From CAZXCQ01 sp964639275 (GTDB taxonomy: Bacteria > Desulfobacterota > DSM-4660 > Desulfatiglandales > Desulfatiglandaceae): a stretch of DNA of 24,529 nucleotides. Every line of letters begins with the position of its first letter. The stretch's first letter is position 1. Where the stretch lies: assembly GCA_964639275.1 (NCBI GenBank), contig CAZXCQ010000066.1, forward strand, positions 1 to 24,529, read 5' to 3'. The translations under genes and the position numbers were made by a program. Positions 13,998-20,124 of this stretch are shown here, in pieces. Under the pieces are notes generated by a model. That model ran no database searches. It worked only from the letters and a program-made list of their open reading frames with translations, and was not told the origin of the DNA.

Positions 13998-14068
13998 TCT
14001 TGATTCCTCACATCTCGCGGTCGGGCATCGATCTGGCAAGACCCAGCGGCCCGATAGATCCTCTACAT

Positions 14069-14098
14069 ATTATAAAACGGGGGAAATTTCAACGTCAT
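14069..14098 (-). promoter_or_regulatory. Candidate promoter of the thrC operon
   Basis: On the minus strand ATGACG (14098-14093), an 18-base spacer and a perfect TATAAT (14074-14069) lie about 70 bases before the GTG of thrC. It sits in the gap shared with the divergent mlaE gene, for which no equally good plus-strand promoter was seen. Confidence 0.45.
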
Positions 14099-14175
14099 AG
14101 TGTCAAGTCGGCCCTGACTTTGCTGATCTATAAAAGATTTTGACTTCCTGCGCCAGTTTTGCAACACTTACGCGC

Positions 14176-14955
14176 ATGTCTATTGTCAGAGATTTGGGGG
14201 CTTGGACCCTGGGGCGCCTGCGGAGGCTGGGGGTCATGGGTCTTTTTCTGCTCAGGACTATTTTCTACACCTTCATCCCGCCCCTCAAATTTGTCCGCCT
14301 CTTAAGGCAGATTCGGTTTATCGGGCTTCAATCCTCTGTGGTGATACTCCTCACCGGGAGTTTTTCGGGGATGGTGCTGGGCTTTCAGGGGTTCTACAGC
14401 CTGAGCCGGTTCGGATCCGATGCCTTCCTCGGACCAATGGTGGGGCTTGCCCTGATCAAGGAATTGGGGCCGGTTATTACCGCGTTGATGGTAACCGGTC
14501 GGGCGGGTTCTGCAATTGCCGCCGAGATCGGGATCATGCGGATCAGTGAGCAGATCGATGCGCTGGAACTGATGGGGCTCAATCCCTATCGTTATCTCAT
14601 GGTGCCCAATCTCCTGGCGGCGATAATCTCTCTGCCTCTCCTTACGGCCATCTTTGATGTGGTGGGTATTTTCGGGGGATACCTGATCGGCGGGAAGCTC
14701 TTGGGGGTGGGGACCGGTACCTATTTCGGAGAGATGGCAAACTATGTGGAAATCAAGGATATTCTGGAGGGTGTCTATAAGTCTTTCAGTTTTGGTATCA
14801 TCATCGTCTGGGTCTGCTGTTTTAAGGGATATTATACCGGAATATTTACCGGGTTTGGGGCTGAGGGTGTGAGCAGCGCCACCACCCAGGCCGTCGTGGT
14901 TTCATCGGTATTCATCCTGGTGTGGGACTATTTTATGACATCTTTACTCTTTTAG
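14176..14955 (+). CDS. mlaE: MlaE-type ABC transporter permease
   Basis: Inner-membrane permease of about 259 residues in the Mla phospholipid transport system. It has five to six hydrophobic segments and the conserved family core: SGMVLGFQGFYSLSRFGSD, then LIKELGPVITALMVTGRAGSAIAAEIG, then MRISEQIDALELMGLNP, which contacts the ATPase. Length is normal. The ATG at 14176 is taken as the start because its protein matches the family in length; its ribosome site is poor, and TTG 14140 in frame is possible. First gene of mlaE-F-D-C-A. A 264-bp palindromic element separates it from mlaF. Confidence 0.9.
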   Translation: MSIVRDLGAWTLGRLRRLGVMGLFLLRTIFYTFIPPLKFVRLLRQIRFIGLQSSVVILLTGSFSGMVLGFQGFYSLSRFGSDAFLGPMVGLALIKELGPVITALMVTGRAGSAIAAEIGIMRISEQIDALELMGLNPYRYLMVPNLLAAIISLPLLTAIFDVVGIFGGYLIGGKLLGVGTGTYFGEMANYVEIKDILEGVYKSFSFGIIIVWVCCFKGYYTGIFTGFGAEGVSSATTQAVVVSSVFILVWDYFMTSLLF

Positions 14956-15046
14956 AAAGGCCCCACGGCAGGTTTGCCCGATCGGCGGAGCAACGTATAC
15001 CGACACCCAGAATTGATAGCCTGTTATTTCATATTATTAAAGAAAG

Positions 15047-15310
15047 GTATCAATTTAGCCTTCATCAAAATTGGAACTGAGACAGGGGAATGGAGGTTCC
15101 GTTTTGAAGGGCGTATCCCTGTCTGAGACCGTTAGAGAGCGTTAAGAAATCACCGATATCGACTTGGCCAAAAACCATAAGACTTTTCAGCAAATATTGC
15201 CCCCTGTTTTCACCTATGGCACGTGATTTCTTTACGCTCTCTTGCGGGCGAGTTATACGCCCGAAAAACGGAATCGCCATTGCCCGGGTTTTAAAAGGCT
15301 AAAATATTAC
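15047..15310 (+). mobile_element. Family 2 MITE, copy 3, with another palindrome in its loop
   Basis: The ends GTATCAATTTAGC and GGCTAAAATATTAC and the inner word AACTGAGACAGGGGAATGG match copies 1 and 2. Flanks AAAGAAAG (15039-15046) and AAGGAAAG (15311-15318) agree at 7 of 8 bases. The loop has grown by about 170 bases (15100-15269), which form a second inverted structure: GGGCGTAT (15109-15116) with ATACGCCC (15255-15262), and AGAGAGCG... (15134-15153) with its counterpart at 15223-15242, one mismatch in 20. The whole lies in the gap between mlaE and mlaF, which otherwise holds no gene. Confidence 0.8.
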
Positions 15311-15336
15311 AAGGAAAGAAATTAAAGAATCAGATT

Positions 15337-16056
15337 ATGATAGAGATCAAAGGGCTACATAAGTCATTTGATGGAAATGAGGTCTTGAGAGGGGTTTGGC
15401 TTGAGATCAAAAAGCGGGAGGTTGTCGCCCTGATTGGCGGGAGCGGCTGCGGCAAGAGTGTCCTTGTAAAACACGTTGCAGGACTTATGAAGCCGGATCG
15501 GGGCGGTGTTATCATCGATGGGAGGGAGATCAGCTCCCTCAGTAGCAGGGGCCTGAGGGAGATGAGGGGCCGGCTGGGTTTCCTTTTTCAAGGGGGGGCC
15601 CTGTTTGACTCTCTGACCGTATTTGAGAACGTGGCCTTTCCCCTCAGGGAAAAGACCAGGCTGAGCGATGAGCTTATCCGCACCCGGGTCTTCAGGGAGC
15701 TAGAGCTGGTTGGTCTCTCAGGATCGGAGCACAAGTACCCCTCGCAGATCAGCGGGGGAATGGTAAAACGGGCTGCCCTTGCCAGGGCCCTGGTTATGGA
15801 CCCGGAGATTATGCTTTTTGATGAGCCGACCACCGGTCTTGATCCGGTGATCGGGCATGCCATCCTCAGGCTGATCGATTCGTGTCATAAGAGGCTATCA
15901 TTTACCGGGATTATTGTGACCCATGAGATCCCGAAGGTCTTCACCATCGTGGATAGGGTTGCCATGCTGCACGAGGGTGTTGTCTGGGCTGAGGGGAGGC
16001 CGCAGGAGTTGGTTTTGTCAGAGGATTCGATTGTGAGGGAGTTTGTTGGGACCTGA
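15337..16056 (+). CDS. mlaF: MlaF-type ABC transporter ATP-binding protein
   Basis: Cytosolic ATPase of 239 residues that powers lipid transport through MlaE. Walker A is GGSGCGKS (34-41), the Q-loop is FQGGALF (84-90), the signature ISGGMVKR (138-145), the Walker B IMLFDEPTTGLDP (158-170) and the H-loop His follows in VTHE. FQGGALFDSLTVFENVAFPL is typical of the MlaF branch. The usual SGGQ is SGGM, which is common in this branch. The start ATG lies 26 bases after the composite element; no strong ribosome site was seen, although AAGGAAAG, the right copy of the target duplication, lies further upstream. mlaD follows after 130 bases. Confidence 0.93.
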   Translation: MIEIKGLHKSFDGNEVLRGVWLEIKKREVVALIGGSGCGKSVLVKHVAGLMKPDRGGVIIDGREISSLSSRGLREMRGRLGFLFQGGALFDSLTVFENVAFPLREKTRLSDELIRTRVFRELELVGLSGSEHKYPSQISGGMVKRAALARALVMDPEIMLFDEPTTGLDPVIGHAILRLIDSCHKRLSFTGIIVTHEIPKVFTIVDRVAMLHEGVVWAEGRPQELVLSEDSIVREFVGT

Positions 16057-16186
16057 AAAGTAATATCAGGTCTGGAAAGGGCAGGAATTGCATTTTTGAT
16101 TGGAAAATGAGACTGTTGCCCGAATCGATGGGTCTGGAAGGTATGGTCAAAAGTGCACGCATTTTTTGGGGGCACAAGAGGGAAAA

Positions 16187-16627
16187 ATGAAAAAATTTGA
16201 TCTTGAGCTAGCAGTCGGCCTGTTTATAATTGCCGGGATCGTATGCCTGGGCTACCTCTCCATCAAACTTGGAAGGATGGAGATCCTGGGGGGAAAGGGG
16301 TATGAAATCGAGGCGATTTTTTCCAACAGCGGGGGGCTCAAGACAGGTTCGTCTGTCCAGATCGCAGGGGTGGAGGTGGGCCGGGTCAAAGGGATTGTGC
16401 TGGATGATTATCAGGCCCGGGTGACCATCAACCTCCCCGTGGATGTAAAGATCCAGGAGGATGCCATCGCCTCGATCAAAACCAAGGGATTGATCGGTGA
16501 GAAGTATATCGAAATCACCCCTGGTGGGGCTGAACAGGTCATCGGCCCCGGAGGCCGGATCCGCGACACCCAGCCGCCGGTGGACCTGGAACAACTGATC
16601 TCCAGTTACATCTTTGGAAAACTTTAA
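16187..16627 (+). CDS. mlaD: MlaD-type MCE-domain lipid-binding protein
   Basis: Inner-membrane-anchored periplasmic protein of 146 residues. One N-terminal transmembrane helix (LELAVGLFIIAGIVCLGYLS, 6-25) is followed by a single MCE domain (about 38-115) with the hallmark FSNSGGLKTGSSVQIAGVEV and the TKGLIGEKYIEI strand. MCE proteins form a hexameric ring that passes phospholipids between MlaC and MlaE. It is shorter than E. coli MlaD, mostly at the C-terminal helix. The ATG at 16187 has GAGG close upstream; a longer frame from 16100 adds an unlikely N-terminus. Its end overlaps the longest frame of mlaC but not its likely start. Confidence 0.92.
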   Translation: MKKFDLELAVGLFIIAGIVCLGYLSIKLGRMEILGGKGYEIEAIFSNSGGLKTGSSVQIAGVEVGRVKGIVLDDYQARVTINLPVDVKIQEDAIASIKTKGLIGEKYIEITPGGAEQVIGPGGRIRDTQPPVDLEQLISSYIFGKL

Positions 16628-16712
16628 TGCATTGTCAGCGAAGGGGTCATTGAAGGGTTCTGGTCTTCGACCATCAACATGTCAGGGGCAAGGTTCCCTG
16701 AGGGAGGTGTAC

Positions 16713-17312
16713 ATGGTTCCAAGGTGTCTATTCCAAGGGATCTTGTTCTCTTTGATTATGGCTTTTTCGGCAACTTTGATGGCGGGGGAGCCTACTGAAG
16801 AGATCAGGGACACAACAGATAAGATTATTGCGATTATTACCGATCCAGCCTTGAAAGACCCTGACAAAAAAAAGGAAAGAAACGGGCTTATTCGTAAGGC
16901 AGTGGACGAGCGCTTTGACTGGGTGGAGATGTCCCGCAGGACGCTTGCAAGGCACTGGAGAAAGCGGAGTGAAAAGGAAAAAGAGCTCTTTATCGATCTT
17001 TTCGGTAAACTGCTGGAGCGGACCTATATGGACAGGGTAGGGGGGTATTCGGGTGAAAAGGTCCTCTATGAGGGTGACACAGTCGATGGGAACTACGGTG
17101 TTGTCAAGGTCAAGATCTTGACCAAAAAGGAGACCGAGATCCCTGTAAGTTACAGGGTGAAAAAGAAAGGGAATGAGTGGCGTGTGTATGACATATCTGT
17201 CCAGGGGGTCAGCCTGATTAACAACTATCGGAAGCAATTCAACAGCATCCTGATGAACTCCTCTTTTGATGAACTGATAAAGAGGCTTGAGGCAAAGGTG
17301 TCCGGAGATTAA
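16713..17312 (+). CDS. mlaC: MlaC-type periplasmic phospholipid-binding protein
   Basis: Secreted shuttle of 199 residues (Ttg2D/MlaC family) that carries phospholipid between the outer-membrane MlaA and the inner-membrane MlaFED complex. A signal peptide is visible (CLFQGILFSLIMAFSATLMA, 5-24), with cleavage likely near AGE. The mature part has the family segments RFDWVEMSRRTLARHW-like (DERFDWVEMSRRTLARHW), FGKLLERTYMDRV and EWRVYDISVQGVSLINNYR, the last being very typical. The ATG at 16713 has GGAGG about 5 bases upstream and gives a normal signal peptide, so the longer frame from 16614 is rejected. Confidence 0.92.
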   Translation: MVPRCLFQGILFSLIMAFSATLMAGEPTEEIRDTTDKIIAIITDPALKDPDKKKERNGLIRKAVDERFDWVEMSRRTLARHWRKRSEKEKELFIDLFGKLLERTYMDRVGGYSGEKVLYEGDTVDGNYGVVKVKILTKKETEIPVSYRVKKKGNEWRVYDISVQGVSLINNYRKQFNSILMNSSFDELIKRLEAKVSGD

Positions 17313-17345
17313 TCCATTATTATTTCAACAAATTAGGAGGCCAAC

Positions 17346-18278
17346 ATCACACTTTCCTTGAAGTTCAAACAGAGGGAGTACCGGTGGACCGAAGGTCCAT
17401 ACGGGATCTTTATTCTGACCTGTTGGTTTTTCTTTACGGCGTTTCCTTGCAGCGCGGGGGGCACGCCGGGCGCGCTGAATCTGGCTCAACGGCAATGGCA
17501 TTTCTCGCTGCCCCACGAGGCGGTCCTTTATTCCGGGTTGGGAACCGATCCGGAAAAGGGGTATTCCGAAATTTCCTCGCTAGACCCGACCGTGAGCATC
17601 GAACTGGCTCAGGTCCGGGATACCGAGCCACTCCAGGTTGAGGATTGGGAGAGGCCGGCTGAGGAGGAAGATCTGATTCCCGATCCTCTCGAACCCATGA
17701 ACCGGGTCTTTTTTCAATTCAACGACAAACTATACTTCTGGGTACTCAAACCCGTTGGCACGGTATACGAAAAGGTGTTTCCCGAGCTCCTAAGGATTTG
17801 TGTCCGCAATTTTTTCTCCAATCTTTATATGCCTGTTCGTGCGGTCAATTGCCTGTTACAAGGCAAGTTTGAAGGGTTCGGAAAAGAGCTGGTGCGGTTC
17901 GCGGTCAATTCAACCGCCGGTTTTTGCGGATTTCAAGACGTCGCAAAACAAGCACTCAAGTGGGACAAACAGGAGGAGGACTTTGGCCAGACGCTCGCCT
18001 TTTACGGGGTTGGTCCGGGGTGTTATATCAACTTGCCTGTTCTGGGGCCCTCAAGCCTGCGGGATACGGTAGGCTGGGTAGGGGATCAATTCATCAATCC
18101 CCTGGACATTTTTGGGGAGAGCTGGGTTGCCAATCTATCACTCAGGTGTTATGATTGGGTCAACCTCACCTCTCTTAGACTGGGAGAGTACGAATCCTTT
18201 AAAAGGGCCGCACTGGACCCTTATGTGGCAATGAGAGAGGCCTTCTGGCAGTACCGGCAAAACCAGATCAAGAAATAG
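17346..18278 (+). CDS. mlaA: MlaA/VacJ-type outer-membrane phospholipid remover
   Basis: Outer-membrane component of the Mla pathway that removes mislocalised phospholipid. From DPLEPMNRVFFQFND (about residue 109 counted from the TTG at 17358) the family core runs to the end: NFFSNLYMPVRAVNCLLQGK, GKELVRFAVNSTAGFCGFQDVA, EDFGQTLAFYGVGPGCYINLPVLGPS and DTVGWVGDQFINP. The N-terminal extension before the core is unusually long. It holds a hydrophobic signal (YGIFILTCWFFFTAFPC), but no textbook lipobox. The first standard start codon is TTG 17358, 17 bases after AGGAGG (17335-17340); an in-frame ATC at 17346 is at the ideal 5-base spacing and may be the real, non-standard start. Last gene of the mla operon. 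Confidence 0.88.
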   Translation: MTLSLKFKQREYRWTEGPYGIFILTCWFFFTAFPCSAGGTPGALNLAQRQWHFSLPHEAVLYSGLGTDPEKGYSEISSLDPTVSIELAQVRDTEPLQVEDWERPAEEEDLIPDPLEPMNRVFFQFNDKLYFWVLKPVGTVYEKVFPELLRICVRNFFSNLYMPVRAVNCLLQGKFEGFGKELVRFAVNSTAGFCGFQDVAKQALKWDKQEEDFGQTLAFYGVGPGCYINLPVLGPSSLRDTVGWVGDQFINPLDIFGESWVANLSLRCYDWVNLTSLRLGEYESFKRAALDPYVAMREAFWQYRQNQIKK

Positions 18279-18302
18279 CGTAAGCCCCCCCGTTGTACCA
18301 AC

Positions 18303-18329
18303 ATCCCGAACGTGGGTCGGGGTCCTTTT
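18303..18329 (+). terminator. Candidate terminator of the mla operon
   Basis: ATCCCGA (18303-18309) pairs with TCGGGGT (18317-18323) over a 7-base loop and is followed by CCTTTTC. It lies 25 bases after mlaA and before the next promoter. The T-run is short. Confidence 0.45.
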
Positions 18330-18347
18330 CTTTGGCAAGATATTTTT

Positions 18348-18376
18348 TTGACAAAGCAATAAAACCGCTTCATAAT
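18348..18376 (+). promoter_or_regulatory. Strong sigma70-type promoter of the ParA-like operon
   Basis: A perfect TTGACA (18348-18353), a 17-base spacer and CATAAT (18371-18376) precede the ATPase gene by about 150 bases. This is the best promoter match in the window and implies a long leader RNA. Confidence 0.7.
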
Positions 18377-18384
18377 CGCACACA

Positions 18385-18526
18385 TACAGCCGATAGTGAA
18401 ACGAAAGGGCAAACCCGTCGAAAAACATTTTTTGTTGGTTGACCGATCTTCAGCTCTTGGAAAATGAGGCGCTGAAACCCGCTCCCCCATGGGAATCCCA
18501 GGGGGTAACCCTACGGAGCAGGAGAA
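18385..18526 (+). ncRNA. Structured 5' leader of the ParA-like gene, partly GEMM-like
   Basis: About 140 bases of leader with several stems. GAAAGGGCAAACC followed by CGTCGAAA (18402-18423) matches the 5' core of the cyclic-di-GMP-I (GEMM) riboswitch as I know it, but the obligatory GGGACGCAAAGCC part is not present. Downstream, TTCAGC/GCTGAA (18449-18476) and a long hairpin CCCCC-A-TGGG / CCCA-G-GGGG (about 18484-18505) follow. Just outside the latter, GCTCC can pair with GGAGC at 18515-18519, next to the ribosome site. A regulatory leader is likely; a working GEMM switch is doubtful. Confidence 0.35.
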
Positions 18527-19465
18527 ATGTCGCACATCTACCCGTTAGGCGGAGGAAAGGGAGGCACCGGAAAAACTGTCATAGCGGCTAACCTCGGCGC
18601 CCTGATTGCAAAACGCGGAAACAAGGTGGTTTTGCTGGATTTGGATCTGGGGGGTTCAAATCTACATACCTGTCTGGGAATCAGAAACCCAAAAATCGGT
18701 CTAAACGAGTTTTTAAACAGGAGATATAAGAAACTTGATGAAGTGGTCCTGCCTACTTCGATTTCCAATCTTTTTCTCGTGAGTTCTGCAAACTGCTCAC
18801 TGGAAATCGCCAACCTGTTTTACTCCCAAAAAATGAAGATAATGAGGGCGATTCAGAGACTTCCTTATGATTATATCTTGTTGGATCTGGGAGGCGGCAC
18901 GAGTTTTAACACGATCGATTTTTTTCTGACGTCAAATGAAGGCCTGTTTATATTCACGCCCGAACCCACATCGATCGAAAATACGGCCCGTTTTATCCGG
19001 GCGGTCTATCTGAGAAAGGTCAAACAGGTCCTGAGACAACGCGCCTTTCTTGAAGTCGTAAGGGAAATTATTGGGAACACAGAAAATAAGAACAGGGTCG
19101 TCAGATCGTCTGATATTGTCGAGACCCTTTTGGAAAAAGAGCCCGCCAAGGGCAGGCTTTTGCAGGAGCAATTGGGTGCGTTTAAGTTTAAGCTCGTTTT
19201 GAACCAGTTTCAGAAAAAGATCGATGAGGGCCTTGGAGAAAAGATCGAAAAGGTCTGCAACAGACATTTTCATTCCGAGTTTCAATTCCTGGGAAATGTC
19301 AGTTACGACGAAAGGGTTCAAGATTCGGTGCTGTCCAATAAGACATACGTAACCAGATATCCATATACCCTGACGGCGCTCAACTTACAAAATATCGCTG
19401 ACAAACTGACCGGGAAGGCCCGATCCCTCACGGAGACGTACAAGGAGTATCGTGAAGAAATTTGA
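18527..19465 (+). CDS. ParA/MinD-family ATPase
   Basis: Cytosolic 312-residue ATPase of the deviant Walker A class. The motif GGGKGGTGKT (8-17) carries both the signature lysine Lys11 and the P-loop lysine Lys16. LLDLDLGGSNLH (35-46) is Walker A', and YILLDLGGGT is Walker B. Such proteins place structures in cells (FlhG/FleN, MinD, ParA types). Residues 160-215 form a charged insert (RQRAFLEVVREIIGNTENKNR) not seen in plain MinD. No C-terminal amphipathic MinD-type helix is obvious, though LTETYKEYREEI ends the protein. AGGAG lies 3-4 bases before the ATG. The gene overlaps the next one by 14 bases. No flagellar or parB gene is nearby, so the cargo is unknown. Confidence 0.85.
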   Translation: MSHIYPLGGGKGGTGKTVIAANLGALIAKRGNKVVLLDLDLGGSNLHTCLGIRNPKIGLNEFLNRRYKKLDEVVLPTSISNLFLVSSANCSLEIANLFYSQKMKIMRAIQRLPYDYILLDLGGGTSFNTIDFFLTSNEGLFIFTPEPTSIENTARFIRAVYLRKVKQVLRQRAFLEVVREIIGNTENKNRVVRSSDIVETLLEKEPAKGRLLQEQLGAFKFKLVLNQFQKKIDEGLGEKIEKVCNRHFHSEFQFLGNVSYDERVQDSVLSNKTYVTRYPYTLTALNLQNIADKLTGKARSLTETYKEYREEI

Positions 19466-20111
19466 AGAATTGAATTTTTACGAAATCCTGGAGATTCCCT
19501 TGAGCGCCTCCTATTTTGAGATCAGGCAGGCCTATAAGAGAGGTCTTTCCATATACAACGAAGAGTCTATGATTTCTTACTCCTTTTTTTCAGATGAAGA
19601 AAGGGCCGAGATACTGAAAAGGATCGAAGAGGCATTTCTTACACTAATCGATGATGGCCGGAGGGAAGAATACAACAAGATGCTCGTTGACGCTGGAATG
19701 GCCGATGCCTCTGTCCTGGCCAAGTCAAGGCAGAAGAGGCCGATCCCTCTTTTTCAGACGGGGAGGTCCGGAGGCCATAACGCACTTGTTGAAAGCGTAA
19801 AAAGAAAGGTCCAGGAAAAAGGTGTGACAGATGTATCGATGGAAATCCTCTCCAAAGAGGAGATTTCGGGAAGTGATCTTAAGAAGCTGAGGGAATCAGT
19901 CGGCATAACCCTGGAAGAGGTTTTTGAAGTTGCAAGGATCCGCGAGTCGGTCTTGATGGCCATAGAAGGCGATCGGTTTGAAGAGCTCCCCCCCATGGTC
20001 TATCTGAAAAGCTTCCTAAAATCTTACGCAGAACTCCTTCAATTAGATGCCCAGAAGATCGTGGAGGGCTATACCAAAAACGCCGCTTCTGGCCAGGAAT
20101 TCAGCCATTAG
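19452..20111 (+). CDS. Degenerate J-domain plus RodZ-type HTH protein
   Basis: Protein of 219 residues with two parts. Residues 7-75 look like a DnaJ J-domain (LNFYEILEIPLSASYFEIRQ, then RIEEAFLTLIDDGRREEYNKM), but the HPD tripeptide needed to stimulate DnaK is replaced by YNEES. Residues 141-210 form a RodZ-like HTH (LKKLRESVGITLEEV, RIRESVLMAIEGDRFEELP, VYLKSFLKSYAELLQLD). There is no transmembrane helix, unlike RodZ. The linker (80-140) is basic and glycine-rich. GTG 19452 has AAGGAG just upstream, inside the end of the ATPase gene, so the pair is translationally coupled. A partner or adaptor for the ATPase is likely (inference). Confidence 0.75.
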   Translation: MKKFEELNFYEILEIPLSASYFEIRQAYKRGLSIYNEESMISYSFFSDEERAEILKRIEEAFLTLIDDGRREEYNKMLVDAGMADASVLAKSRQKRPIPLFQTGRSGGHNALVESVKRKVQEKGVTDVSMEILSKEEISGSDLKKLRESVGITLEEVFEVARIRESVLMAIEGDRFEELPPMVYLKSFLKSYAELLQLDAQKIVEGYTKNAASGQEFSH

Positions 20112-20124
20112 GGCTCAACCCCTG

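Noticed and set aside
14956..15336. A small gene between mlaE and mlaF (minus-strand frame 15065-15280)
   Set aside because: The stretch is fully explained by the nested palindromic element, and the frame has no ribosome site.
18303..18526. Complete cyclic-di-GMP riboswitch
   Set aside because: Only the 5' core and a 3'-like word match; the central GGGACGCAAAGCC segment is missing, so it is reported only as a partial look-alike.
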